Positions 22,443-35,754 of a DNA stretch of 64,000 nucleotides are shown piece after piece; the first letter of the stretch is position 1, and each line of letters starts with the position of its first letter. Source of the DNA: Cannabis sativa (Eukaryota; Streptophyta; Magnoliopsida; Rosales; Cannabaceae). The position numbers and the translations under genes were made by a program. The DNA lies in contig NC_083610.1 in NCBI RefSeq assembly GCF_029168945.1, positions 52,407,429 to 52,471,428 of the forward strand. Reading direction: 5' to 3'. Below the pieces are notes generated by a model. The model had not been told where the DNA came from, did not search any database, and saw only the letters and a program-made list of their open reading frames with translations.

Positions 22443-22521
22443 TTTTTTATATATATATTTTTGAGGGTCCCAAAATTTAATTTACTTTAGGCCCATATAT
22501 TTTTAGGGTCTGCTCTCCACT

Positions 22522-24135
22522 CAAAAAGAATTTATAAATAAATCATGAATTGTAAAAAAAATGTTTAGTCCCTATTATTGTCTAAAGAAAGAATAGCATT
22601 TTTTCTCACTTCCTCTCCCTCTGCCTATGCTGAACGTATAAGTATTTATACACCTTGTGTGTTTGATTTGTTTGTCCACGTTGAACGCATAAGAATTTAT
22701 GCACCTTGTGTGTTAGATTTTACAAACACACAAGAATACATACTCTCATGTTGAGATATCAAAGTGTTTTATATTCAATATTGAAAAATAAGACCACTCT
22801 TCCTCTTTATATTGTGCAAGAAATAGCTTGGAAGACACGTGGTTAATACGTTACACCCCACACGCATAGGAGTTGAAATTCAATTTTGCATTCAGAGAAA
22901 ATTCTGCTGAAGTACTGAGACAAGAGGTAATCTCAAACTTTGATTATTTCAGTTTATTTTCTGCTAGATACAAAATATATGGAAATGGTTGTATTTTTGT
23001 TTTAGTTGCTAGGATATAATTTTAATTTATAATAAACTGTTCATTATGAAATTTGTGTTGCATATGATATCACTACACTTCTATTAATATATATTTTATA
23101 AATAGAAACAACATGCTATTTGTGACGCAAAAACACGTCGCTAAACATCGTACAAAAATAAATGGCCAATTATATTTGAAACAAAATGCATTTTATAAAA
23201 AAAGAAAATTTAATTATATTTTATAAATAAAAATATACATACTTTTGGCGACTTAAAAATGCGTTGCAAAAATCATACAAAATGAAATGGTTAATTTTAT
23301 AAACTAAAGAACACATAAAAATAATCATGTTTATGTATTTTGTTACTTTGTTACAAAATGACACATTAGTGCAGAACAAAAAGTTTTGCGACATTTGAAA
23401 GGCACATTTTGCGACATTTCTTTTAGGGGTAACATTATTCACTTCAGTTTTAAATAAATAAATTCAAACAAACCCGAAGTTGGTACATTTACAAAATAAA
23501 TGAATAATAATAAGTACTCACATAAATTACACACAAACTTAACATTTATGAGGCAATCACTTTTAACTAGTAATCATCTTTAAATAAATACAATTAATTG
23601 AGCTGCCACAAGTTTTGGGTCAAAGTTGAGTGCAATTTCTGTGTACAAACTCAAATAAAATATAGACAAAACTTAGCCAAGCACTTTATTAGTTTCCAAT
23701 AAAGAAAACAAAAACATCTCATTATGATTCCAAACTGTAGTTAATCTTTAGCGCCAATTACATTTAGAAAGTATGTGTAAGCACTGAATTAAATGCAGCA
23801 GAGAACATAGTAGACAAAAAGATCCATTACAATAATAAATGTCTCCATCTCTAAGAGCATACAGGTAAACTGGCTCAATATATACATGATAGAAATAAAC
23901 TGCACATTGCTGAAAAGTGATTACAATAATGAATACCTTTCTTTTTCTCTCTGTGTATCTCTCTCTCCTTTTTTCTCTTCGCAATTTCAGGGTTTTTTTT
24001 CATTTTTTTTTCTTTTACTTTTTTTTTTTTTTTTTGTCATCACTCAACTACGTTCAAGATAAATGATTTTTTTTCATATAAAATAAGAAAGAAAATAAAA
24101 ACAGGTTAATGAGTATATCTTCTAGTCGAATAATA
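22522..24135. other. Intergenic region and 3' flank of the glycine-rich protein gene
   Basis: No gene seen. It holds a degenerate 51-bp tandem pair (TGAACG[T/C]ATAAG[T/A]ATTTAT.CACC... at 22631 and 22682). A GCGACG/GTGACGCAAAA-type segment (23120-23420) resembles interior DNA of CACTA-type transposons but lacks matched ends. T-rich tracts lie near 23990-24035. On the minus strand AATAAA occurs at 23690-23685, a possible poly(A) signal for the gene ending at 24136. Confidence 0.4.
23685..23690 (-). terminator. Possible poly(A) signal of the glycine-rich protein gene
   Basis: AATAAA on the minus strand about 450 bp after the stop codon. Other A-rich strings are nearer to the stop, so the true site is open. 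Confidence 0.25.
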
Positions 24136-27100
24136 TCACGACTGCCAGAACAGCTCAAAATCATTGCTGTACAAGGAACGATCTTGAATCTCTAGATTTG
24201 CCACATGCCAATTGACGAGTTGGGATTGAAATATTTTACACAAAACCAGTCCAGCAGGAAAAATCCACCATTCACTTTCATCCCTGAGTTCACAACCACC
24301 ATGGAAACAGTCAAAACAAACATCGTTAGTTTGTAAAGTGCTACCTAAATGAGAAAAGATGAAACCCTCACATGTTCATACTACTCCAAGGAGGAAAGCT
24401 TGGATGCTTTTTGCTCGACGATTGAGTTCTATAGTGCACATATCCGCACAGAAATGCGACCACCTGGTTCACGAATCAGAAAACATTTCAAAATGACAAA
24501 CGAATGTAATACATAACAGGAATGACAGAAGAAATGAAAACTGTTTTTCAACCTGGAAAAACAAAAACAAAGATACCAAAAGTTTTCGTTGCAACTTACA
24601 ACATTGACTAAAGATGCCATGTTCCACAAAGCATAGACTCGTGCAAGGCCTGCCGACCGCCTTGGTCCATGACTGAATAGAGCATTGATTCCAGCGGGAA
24701 ATGAAAGAAGAATGCCGAAAGGTAAAATAAACAAAACCAGAAAGACGTCCACAAGAGAAAAGGAATACAGCTGGAGAAACGTAAGCAACACTAAACTAAA
24801 ATCTCCTAAAAGTAGCATTGATATTACTAAGCCAACAAGATCCTGCAATCAGACAAAAAAGAACGCCTCAAGGAGATCAACAAGGTTATAAATATAAAAT
24901 TTTGATGGTAAGAAACTTGGATATCTAGGTTTAGAATTAGAGATACCTGATGTCCGACTGGCTTAGTATTATGAAGTATAAAAGAGAGAAGATAAAACAT
25001 ATCTCTCTTCTCTTCAAGCATCTGTAAATTGTTAGCATCTAGTATCCCTCCACATGCTCTTGTCTGCCTTGCATCGTTTTCAGTATCTCCTGGAGCTTGG
25101 CTTAATTGGGTTTCATCTCTCATATGACTAGATAGATTGTCTTCCAAAATGCTCTTTACACTGATGATAAGAGATTAAAAAGGATATAGTAAGTATTGCC
25201 TTGCAGGATATGTAAATATCATATTTTATGATGCCAGGAAAACATGTACACAACTTGTTCATCTAGCCGTTTATGTATGCATAAATTTGGTGAACCTTTA
25301 TAAGGTACTAGAGTGTTCATATTCCAAATCAACCATACAGCGCGATGTTTACGACACTGCTAGGTGTACTACTTTAGTAAGAGACTTATGCACGTGCTTA
25401 CTACAAAAGTGTAAACAGATTAAAATTAAGAGAACAAACAAAGATCTGCTTACACTTCCCACGAAGATAATAGAGCTCATAAATTATTACCGTGGCAGCT
25501 GTCCACCTTGTATTGATCCATCTAGATTTCTGATAGGCATCCAATCTGTCTCTTCATCAATAGCATATACCAAAAGTCCATAGTGACAATAACCACAAGC
25601 TGTGGCCTGAAACCAGGCAAGATCTACGCGTATGCCATGGACCCTCAAAGCAGGATTCGCAAAATTTTCAAGCCACCTAAGAACAGGTCGCAATGTTACT
25701 CTTAACCGCCCACGACGAACTAGACGCAATTGTGCATTTAGACCAGCCACAAGGCGATACCATCGGGTAGGGGGAACTGACTGCAAGACAGACATAAGCG
25801 AAATAAATTCCAATAGCAAATGCAACAAAAATGGTTAAACGCTTGTTTCAAAAAAATTTGCAGTAACTGGACGAGTGCTGACAGAAAAGAAAGTCATATC
25901 AGGTATATAAGCAAGCTGCCCTGGTACCAAGTAGGGATGACAATTTCTGACACAACATGAAGACAATACTCAAAAAGATGGTGTAAAAAAAGAATTTGTG
26001 AACAATTATGTCGAATTCATGTTTAAGTTAATTGTGGTATTATCTGTAGAAACTAGGGCTGTACAAAAAAATTTGTAAACCGCCTAAACCGAATAACCCG
26101 CCCAAACCGAACCGAAAAAACCGATAAAAATTACAAACCGAAATAACCCGAAAAAATTACAAACCGCCCAATCTGTTAATTGGACGGGTTGAAAATAGGT
26201 CCAACCCGCCCAATTAAACCGACCAACCCGACCAACCCGATTTTACACTTTTATTTTTTTTTAAAACTTTTTAGTTTTTATTATATATAATATAAATGAT
26301 TAAATATATAATAATATAAAGTTATATACTTAATTATTAGTTTTAGGGCTCGTTTGGAACGCCGTATTAGGTCGTATTGTATTGTATTGTATTATATTGA
26401 ATTGAATTATATATTATATTTTTATATAATACTATGTTAAACTTTAATTTATACTAAAATATTATATATTTAAGTGTCCATAAAAGTTATTACCACATAT
26501 AGTTTTACATAAAAATATTGCATAAAATACAATTTAATATAATACAATACAATACAATACGACCTAATACGGCGTTCCAAACGAGCCCTTAAAGTCATAT
26601 ATATGGTATTGTTCTTTGGTGGAATGTGATATTTTTAATTTATTTTTAAAATTTTTGTTAATTTTGACTTTAAAACTAAAAAAAAATAAATAAATAATTT
26701 GACCGGTTTGGGCGGGTTAACCCGACCAAACCGCCCAAACCGTTGGTCGGTTTATGGAATTTTTTTTTTAAATTGGACGGGTTGCACTTAAATTTTAGCA
26801 ACCCGAACTTTAGATTGAGTTAGAAAATATATAGGATAAACCGCCCAAACCGACCGATGTACAGCCCTAGTAGAAACAGACACGGCATGAGTAAAGTGAA
26901 ACACACGATAGCGTATTTGAACATTCAAAAATTCACACATAATATGAATTTTAAGTAAACATACAACACACTAACACATTTAATAAACATACAACAAAGA
27001 ACAACACACTAACACATTTAATAAACATAACCTTAATGGATACAATTAATGTCTCATGATACAATATGAAATTGACACAATTAACGACATAAACATCCCA

Positions 27101-30100
27101 TCTCGTGTCATGTGATAATTGTGTTGATATGAGCATAACATGATTAAGATACAAAATAAATACAACACAATCATTAAACATATCAAAAGTTAAAATTTAA
27201 ATAAAAATTCATGATTTTCTTAGCGTCACAAGACACGACACCTAACACGTTTAATAAACGTTATTAAACTTAGCAAGTCACAAGACATGACACCTAACAC
27301 GCTTAATAAACGTCATTAAACGTATAACATGACAAACCCAAAACTAATTAATGTGTCACAATACAACGTGAAATTGACAATTAAATATAAATATTATAAA
27401 AAAATGAGGAACCTATACAGTTTTAATCTCACAAAACGGTTAAGGTAAAAATTCTAGACTCAACAAGCTGACTCGGTGAAGCCAAGTCCCAAGCTACAGG
27501 CAAGTCTCTTATCTCTCCCATTCTTCTCTGTGCATGCAACTATAAAGTACCAACAAAATTTGAAATTAAGTAATCAATCATCAACAAACCTGGCTCATAA
27601 GGCTTGTAACAACATTATCGCTTTGAAGTGAAAATGGAGCCATGTAATTTCCGTCACCTCCAAACGGTAATGACATTGGAAACCTTTGGTGTAAGCGGGG
27701 AGGAAGATCAGTCCTCTTCTCATCTCCACCAAGGAAGAAGTCAACATATCCTAGCATTAAATCAGAAGTTGCAGCCACCTACGCAACATAGAAAACAATT
27801 GCAAGCTTAACCACTAAACAAAATCAATGGGGTGAACAGTCTGAAATAAAATCCATAACAAAAGAATACAAGGAAATATTTGATTTGAAAGATTCACGAT
27901 ACCAAAAAAAAAAATTAGCCTGACATTTAGCAACACAAACCTTTATCCCTTCGTATAGAGCACGTGAACGGCAAGACCTTAAGCAAGCATGATCGTATTC
28001 TGACCGAACAAACTCACGCAGACGCTGCAATTTCAATCTCCGGCGCCATTGCTGCCATGACCATGCAAGGGGGTACACTAAAACTGAAAGAATACTGTAG
28101 ACGGCTCCCTCCCACCACTGGTAAGCTGCTATAGCATTAATTTCATCCACAAACGTATTGAATGCACCCTCATATCTGCCAGATCTAATAAGTTAGGGTG
28201 ATGTTCTATATGTCCAACCAGTAAAAATTAATAGGAAAAAAATAAAATAAAAAACCTTGTATTCTACAAGAGAACTACAGGCAGAATTGACCAGAAGAGA
28301 AGACAGCTTACACAATTGCATTTATTTCCTCTGGAGGAGTGTGGGGAAGATGCCAAGGATCACTGAAAGTATTAGGACCCATGAAGTACATCCTATGCAC
28401 ATGGGTCTGGGACTCTTCCACTCTGTTTGTTTCCAAAACCTATAAAATAGATAAAGCCTTATAAGTCTCCAAACAGGGGAGAAAGCTCCAGTGGATAACC
28501 ACCAATGACTTTCTGTATCTTAATTAGCAAACAGATCAATATATAGAAATTTGACCTCATTTAATGACTCAAGAAATGGAAAGGAGTGATCAATTTGAGA
28601 ACCATGCTGAGTGGGTGCTGGGCCCGGTAATTCATCAACTCCAACAAATTTCATACGTGCAACACTAAGCACAAGGGCTAGAAGAATTAGTAGGGCAATA
28701 AGAAGAAGACCAAAAAGCCACGGGCCCCCAAATGTGTAAATCAACTCTTCAAGAGCTGTATAACAGTGAGGCATGTGGTATCTGTCTGAAATGCATTTGT
28801 ACGGACAAGGAGTCTCGGCAACACCACCTGTTTAATAAGAATGTGCAGAACAGCAGATCATACAACCAGTTGCAGATACTTGAAGACTTTTTTTTGCTGA
28901 GAATCACAAGGTTATAAAAATATGCATGTTTGTGGAAGCAAGAGAATATACTCTAAAATATTCAAAAGAATTCGAAGAAAAATTATATTCTCCTTGCTCA
29001 CAAAAAATAATCAATATCTCACACAAGTTCTCTGTGGATTTTCCTTTCCCACTTTTGCTTGTATTTTTTCAATATTAATACAACTGATGTTTAGTTTAAA
29101 TATATATAAAAATATACATAAATACCTCGCACAGGAGTGTAAATGGCACGACTTGGAAGCTCTTCCGCAGGGCAGCTATGACAAAGTTTTCTGTCAGATC
29201 CACTAACATTCTTGTAAGTGCCAACTGGACATTCCTGAATGTGAAATTCAGAGATAAATTTTAACTCCAAAATGGTTTTTAGATCACAGTTACTCAAAGT
29301 TATTGCAAGGCTTCTCTCCTGTCCTGGTCCTGGGTTCAAAGTTCAAACCCAAGGGTGGCAAAATTTCCACAGTTAACAGAAAAAGCAATGTGATTTAAAA
29401 TTTAATCCGTGCACCCCCATGCCATGAGGAACAAGATCTCATACATAGTGAAATCTGGAGCAAACTATGGACCAGACAACACAACCTACCCCTCCCTCGT
29501 GGGTGGTAATGTACATCGCTTTCTACAAATATTTACCCACCAACCAAACCACTTAAAGTAGCCTCCCATGGTATAACATATGTTTGTTTTGACAAAGCAT
29601 AAGAAATTTAACAGATATCAGCCCCTGACACATGCATGTTACACCGAAATTTCTTTCATGCACAGAATTAAAATGTCAAAAAAGAAAAGCCATTAACAAG
29701 TATAATTTTTTCCCAAAAGTGAAACAGAATCAAGGCAAAACTCTATCTATAAGAACTAAAGTACATAGTCTATAACTCCAACAGTATACAAAAAGCATAT
29801 CGGACATAATGTAACAACTCAACAGTGTAGAGGTTAATGGAAAAAGAACACATCAAAATCACATAAATAACTGTACCTCACAAAAGACCCCATAAAGCCC
29901 TCTAGGGCAATCTTTTCCAGTTACTGTTCCATTTCCTCCAGCACCTCCCTCGCCTCTACCCAGCCCTCCCCTTTATTGATAGAAGTTAAAACAAGTATCA
30001 ATTAGCATAATAAATTATGTATTAGTTACATGAACATAATTAAGAGATCACGATATAAAAACAATTTTGAATTTAGTTCAAATGACAGGCTAAGGTAAAG

Positions 30101-33100
30101 TAATATGAATCATATCTTGGAAGATAACCTAAATATAAAAAACAGAATAAAATATCTTTAGCGTTCACAATGAAATACGTAGCATGCATTTAAACAAACT
30201 CATATATTACAAACCCTGAATGGATGCTCCCTTTCACAATTGCAACAGGCTGGTAAACATCTCCAATAGGAATGTCTGACCAATGAAAGTGAATTCTTCC
30301 ACCACCACCTCCACCGCCCCCATAAGGACTACCATATCCACCAATGCTAGATAGAGAAGCAGAGTCACCAACATCAATAGTGTGCAAAAACATAAGTATA
30401 GTACCACCTGACCCACCCCCAAAACCTCCACTTGAACCATCTACCATAGAATATTTCCCCCCTCTGCTAGTTACATCAGAACTTTCTCCATCAGCTTGTA
30501 TTGTGCCTTCAATTGACAAAGTTGACAGCGGATGCTCCAGTGAACCCATTACTGCCCAGGTTACATAGATAAGAAGGTAGTCAAGTCCTCACCCACAATT
30601 ATAACAAAAACTAATGACATACCTGGTCAACAAACAAACAGAGCTTACCTATGATTCCACCCCCAGCAGTACCAGTTGAATTTTCATTTCCACTTCCACT
30701 ACCAAGTTCACAGGGCAACTTTGCATTCCCATATGTTATACCACCCTCGACACAACTACCATTGAAACATCCTAGCCCACCTTTACCGCCATGTCCACCA
30801 CCACTCCCAATGCCATTTGTAACATTTCCTTTGCCAACACCACCCGTACAGCCTGTTCAAACAGAAAATTAGCCCAGCAGAAGGGAGAAAAAAAATCAAT
30901 CGCAGCATTCAAACTCTTCTGGATCACAAAACAATCATCTATATATGAGAGGAGAGAATATACCCATTCCAGATGCACTTATTGTTCCAGAAGACTGAAC
31001 AACAACAGTTCTTGACCTGTGAAAATGAACAACAGATCCCTGTACAAGGCCTTCAACAGTGATATCCTCAACTCTGCATATCTGCAAAACAAACAAAAAG
31101 AAGTCTCAAACTGTTTCTACATAAATAAACCATAAACCCAATAGCTTGACGGTTACCTGGAGAGTAAAGGATAGAGATGAGTTAACGTTGCAATCCTCAG
31201 GTGGATGCAGTAGTTCCATTGGACAATCTTGACTTCCACAATATAGCTTCGGTGTCCTAGAAATACAAAGAACAATGAACTTAGCTGGTAATAAATTTAG
31301 CAGACCATTTGTTTTTAAAAAGTAAGCTAGTTCATTAACCAAAGGCAAACTTACACATAATCAGAAGTGGCATTCTCCAAGGGACCACGCAAAACAGACC
31401 CACGCCCAAGCTTCACGCAAATCAAGAAAACTCATTCAACAAACACACAACAGAACCAAAAATGAAACGGATATTAAATATAGTATTTGTGCAAGTATAA
31501 TAGCTATTTTCATGTTCATGCGTAAAATACGTATGTAATCTGATTAAAACATTATTAATGACAATTCGACATTATTAAATTAAATTATACAAAGTAACTT
31601 TACAGCCAACGAAAATGGCACATCATCATATCATATAAGGATAAGTTATTGACACACAGCATACATGTCCAACAAGTGTGAAAACTTATTAATAGCAAAG
31701 GCAACACTAACACTATGTTTGGTAGAGGGGAGACAAGGATGGAGGGAGAGGGATGGAGGGAGAGGGGTGGAGGGACAGAGATAGAGGGATTGATGAATTC
31801 CTTTGTTTGGAAAAATGGAGAGAGGAAGGGAGAGGAGAGATGGAGGAACCCTCTACCTCCAAATACCTAAATTTCAATCCCTCCAAAAATGGGAAGATCC
31901 CAAAAAAAAGACAAAAAATAAATAAAACGTCTTTTCTACCCTTTAAAAAATAATATATAATTGTTTTAAAGATGATAAAATGGTAATTTCAATATTTATT
32001 TTACTCTCCATCCTTTGAGCTTTACTCCTAATACCAAACAAAACAAAAGAGAGCAACTATCTTCTCCATCCCTCCTACTCCCCATTCTTTTTAAACTCTC
32101 CATCCATCCTACTCTCCCTCCTTCCTACCAAACATAGCCTAAAATTTAGAAACTGAGTGGCATAAAAAAGATAGATTATCTCCAAAATAAAATAAATAAA
32201 TAAAAAGCGAGCCACCACTTAGGTTTTAACATCACTCACATGAATACTATAAAATAGTGATAGAACCAGTCGTTGTGCTTCAATTAAATCCCCTGGTCCT
32301 GATAAATTCAGTAGACCTTGACCATGAACTCCCAAATTTGCATTAGAGTGGATAACAGATGATTCCTGTCATTTAAAAAGATGTCATGTACAAACAGAAT
32401 TTATCAGGTAAAGCACTGTCAGATACAGCTAAGTAGTAGGTAATTTACCTTCAGAACAACTAAATTGCTAGCCTCAAGTAAGGATGTTGCAACAGTTACG
32501 TCTCCCCCTCCATCTATGAGCATTTTTGAATTCCACATTAAGAACATTTTCACAGACATTCGCAATGCTCCATATACCTAAACATATTATGAACTTTTTT
32601 TATCATAAGCCTCAAAAATATATTTATTGACACAAAGTTAGAAAAGCATAGAAAAAAAAGAAATAAACTATGCCCATTAAGATAATGGTCCAGTGACCAC
32701 ATGCAAAACGAAATGTATTAAGCATTTACCAACCTTAATTTCAGAGTCACTCATCAGCAACTCTTCTGCCAAAAGCTCAAATTCAGAAGAAGCATAATGT
32801 TGCAGCCCAAAGCTCAACACTGCTTGACGTAAGAGACTTATCTGTCCTTGAACCTACATAATGCATTGAAAGTAAACTTTCTTATATTTCCTTAGATGCA
32901 AAATGTGCGTATTCAAATGGCAGTGCTGTGAATGCACACAGAAAATGCAACCAGTTAAAGAGATCTGATTTAAAGAGTACAACTACCTATTTTTAGTGTC
33001 AGTTTAATCTTAGTTTTTGAACAATGCCAACCTTAGATTTTAGAAGTGTCACTTATACACACATACAAGTGCACGTACATGCACCTATATAGAATCATCC

Positions 33101-35754
33101 TCCTAGAAGAAAAGAAAAGATAATGATACATTTCCCAAGATCACACACAGCCTATAAGCAACCTACCCATAATATTGGATTAAGTTAAGAACTTGCAATT
33201 CTAAATTTAAAATTAAAATTTCACGAACTTGAACACGACTCCAAAGCAATGGAACAGTAGCCCGGGCACTGTCTTCAACATAAACATTGGTCCAAAGAGG
33301 CTGGTTAGGAAAGTCTAAAAGAAGCGTCTCAGTATCTGTTGACTTGTTATGATTACTAATGATAAGGCTTCGAGGAACGGCATCATATAAAGTCCCAGCA
33401 CCACCTGCATTTTCTAAACACCCATAGCTACTTCCTCCTGCAAATTTCACCATTTAGTTCACATTTGTGTGATGATAAACCACATACCAAAAAAAAATTA
33501 TAAGTCTTAAATACGTAGCATGTCTTTTTTACACAAGGAAGCCAGTAGAATGCACAACCACAAGCCAAAAAATATATTTCCCATTTTTAACATGACATAA
33601 AAGCATAACAAGGCAAAGAAATAAATTATATTTACCCTGAAAAAGAAAAGTAAGGGTGTAATTTAACAAAATCAAACTAGATGAATTTAGCTCTCCCATG
33701 ATCCAAGCATATAAGATTATCATATGTTAGACCTGTATATAAGAAAACAAGACCCTTGAGGGCCAAGGAACTTCCCAGTTCTTAACCCAAAAAAAAGAGG
33801 CTGTTCACAAGATCAACTAGAAATAGGAAGCTAGCTTCAAAGGGGAAAAATCTCACCATGCACAAAAATGCTGGGTTCATCATGCCTGCTGAATACATCA
33901 ACAGACACCCTTCCCCCTCCACCACCAGCATAACCATTACCTCCACAAGCACTTATTCTACCACTGCCAGTCCTGCACTTAAGAATAAAACACTTGAATT
34001 AAATGACTTGTTAAAGGAAAAAAGTAATATCAATGTAAGACTGATGCCAATGGCAAGTTTCCACAGCCTAAAAATCACACGAGAAAATAATATCCAATTC
34101 AATTCAAACATATTTGAAAGAAAAACTAAATCATATTTGCTCAAGCATCAAGTACACAATACTGTACTAAATATAAAATCCCCCATGTGAATAAAATAGA
34201 CAATTACAACTGGATGCAGCAATCAAATTTCATTAGTGAAAAAAATGTTTGCGTTATAAAAATCTCATAATAGGTTTGAGGCATTCATTAAATTCCATAT
34301 CCATGCCTGGCCTCTTTTTCATTCCACCATAGGAGCTAAAGAATTAGATACAAAGCCTAACTGTTCAGAAGCTAGAATACAAATTGTAAAAAGAAAGCAA
34401 CACGAAGACGATGCAATGAGCAAGCATAAAATTCAATCACCCTTCTGAAAGGTTGAAACGAAAAAAGTTTTCAAAAGCAGCAATAACTTTTATCAAGACG
34501 CTTACTATCTTGATAAGGAAATTCAAAAGAATAAGTATGAAGGGATCTTGCAACCATGTAAAATTTTAATCCTGATCCTCTTCATTATGAAAGACAACTA
34601 TGCTTCACATTTTGCTACTCATTTCCTTGGTCAATATAAGTTAAGGCTCTCAAACTACACAAAAGACCATTCCGACTAGATCCAAAAGTGGAAATTGAAA
34701 GATTTCCACTCCGACATTTTATTCAGAACCAAAAAAGAAAAAAAAAATCCAACTATGAGAAAATAACCATCATTCCCGAGAGTATACGGTTTACAACATT
34801 TTAAATTCCCTTTTATGTATCCTATATATTTAAAAAAAAAAAAATAAAGTGTGAACTATGAAGTCAAACTAATCTGGAAAAAAAAAATGTCACGACAAAG
34901 CAATATGAGCGGTTGAAAGATTACATTTTGAAAGCCTTGATGTAGATACTGCCACCAGAGCCACCTCCACCTTTCTTCCCTCCGTCACCCCCATCGGCAA
35001 AAATACTGCCGTCCACCTCAAGGTAATTGGTAATCAGCAACTTCACCCTTCCACCACCGTGTCCTCCATAATCCAACTCCTTGCTCGTTGACCCACCTCG
35101 GCTTCCATAACTACTAGGCTTCTGCAGTGACGACCACGAGTAAGCGTCCCCACCCCACACGTCCTCAGGAATCTTAGTCTTATCCGCCAAACAACAGGCA
35201 CCACGTCCACCATGTCCCCCACCTGCCCCGTCTATCCCTTGGGGGCTACCGCTCGTCTGCGCCGGTGGATCTCCAGCCAACGCCGTCGTGTTCACCACAG
35301 AGCCATTAATAAAGCTGGCATTATTAGCCGAAAGCTCGAATCCACCAGAGACAATCGACGAAGAGTTTCCTAAACTAAAATTACCAGTAATGTTAACAGT
35401 TATGGAACAGCCAGGAGTGGCACAATGAAACCTCACCCCGGGTAGGATATAAAAATTGCCCTTCCCTTGTATGTACACATCGCCGGTGAGGTTCAAATCG
35501 TTCAGTATCTTACACGTAGTGTCGACCGAGCCAATACCGCCAAGGTCATCGGTGCATGAAACCGACGGCGGATGAGGCGGCGGTGGCGGCGGAGCCGGCG
35601 GCGAGTAATCCTGGTGAAAGAGATTCCAATCCAAATCTAATATCGAAAAGTCATGGTCCGCAAGGCCATGGCTAGCCGCGAGGGCTATGACGAAGGCGCA
35701 GTAGAAAACAATGGCGAAATGGAGAGCAGAAGAAGAGTACTGAAACCGAGCCAT
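24136..35754 (-). CDS. Glycine-rich, multi-pass membrane protein ('ephrin type-B receptor-like' plant family), 22 exons
   Basis: Exons, minus strand, first to last: 34925-35754, 33857-33972, 33229-33437, 32734-32853, 32449-32577, 32240-32365, 31355-31410, 31157-31256, 30964-31081, 30649-30852, 30215-30551, 29877-29970, 29126-29234, 28556-28827, 28312-28439, 27941-28175, 27590-27778, 25491-25780, 24947-25160, 24600-24842, 24372-24463, 24136-24283. All introns are GT-AG and all phases close: 4359 nt, 1452 residues, no internal stop. Residues 1-32 form a signal peptide; 50-64 are proline-rich. Long glycine-rich, N-glycosylation-rich ectodomain to about 790. A cysteine-rich segment (about 795-850, CPRGLYGVFCEECPVGTYKN) gives the ephrin-receptor label. 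TM helix about 884-907 (LLLIALLILLALVLSV); several more between 1293 and 1390. I recognise the family from Arabidopsis (AT5G11700-like, from memory); its biochemical role is not known to me. Start chosen because it gives the signal peptide. Confidence 0.93.
26054..26869. mobile_element. hAT-type MITE in intron 17 of the gene
   Basis: 816 bp with terminal inverted repeats TAGGGCTGTACA...TGTACAGCCCTA (the right end reads ATGTACAGCCCTA) and a perfect 8-bp target duplication GTAGAAAC (26046-26053 and 26870-26877), both typical of hAT elements. Near both ends there are many AACCGCCCAAACCG-like subterminal motifs, on both strands, which in hAT elements are transposase-binding sites. It has no coding frame. 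It lies between exons 17 and 18 and contains a Harbinger-type MITE. Confidence 0.88.
26346..26588. mobile_element. Harbinger/Tourist-type MITE nested in the hAT MITE
   Basis: 243 bp with near-perfect terminal inverted repeats of close to 50 bp (GGGCTCGTTTGGAACGCCG... and its complement) and the 3-bp target duplication TTA (26343-26345 and 26589-26591). The GGSYYYGTTTGG-like end and TTA target fit PIF/Harbinger. Long inverted repeats could form a hairpin in the pre-mRNA. Confidence 0.88.
26963..27345. repeat. Degenerate tandem repeats in intron 17
   Basis: Pair of ACAACACACTAACACATTT units at 26963 and 27001 (38-bp period). A second pair GTCACAAGACA[C/T]GACACC...TTAATAAACGT starts at 27225 and 27277 (52-bp period). 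Both contain ACAC.TTTAATAAAC, so they may derive from one unit. Not coding. Confidence 0.6.
31711..32139. mobile_element. Harbinger-like MITE in intron 6 of the gene
   Basis: 429 bp between TAA repeats (31708-31710 and 32140-32142). Ends are CACTATGTTTGGTAG and CTACCAAACATAGCC, matching as inverted repeats apart from the outermost two bases. The right arm reads TAGGAAGGAGGGAGAG when reversed and the left GAGGGGAGACAAGGATGG, so arms are purine-rich and partly matched. No coding capacity. Lies between exons 6 and 7. Confidence 0.75.

Larger units (their letters stand above)
20712..22521 (+). mobile_element. Small repeat with pol III-like boxes, bounded by 11-bp direct repeats
   Basis: The direct repeats TGCTCTCCACT at 20712-20722 and 22511-22521 look like a target duplication. 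Without later insertions the element would be about 280 bp. It holds an A-box-like TAACTTAGTTGGTTAAGGC (22071-22089) and a B-box-like GGTTTGAATCC (22115-22125), as in tRNA-derived SINEs. Against a SINE: the boxes lie about 150 bp inside, and the ends (AGGGTCAGCCC...AGGGTCTG) could belong to a DNA transposon. It is split by the solo LTR 20737-21941 and by MITE copy 2. Confidence 0.45.

Noticed and set aside
23071..23430. CACTA transposon (CACTACA at 23071, GACGCAAAAACACGTCGC-like interior)
   Set aside because: No matching inverted end or 3-bp duplication found on the right; left only as a remark in the intergenic entry.
30651..30872. Proline-rich plus-strand frame
   Set aside because: Antisense of the glycine-rich exon 10 of the minus-strand gene (GGN codons read as proline codons).
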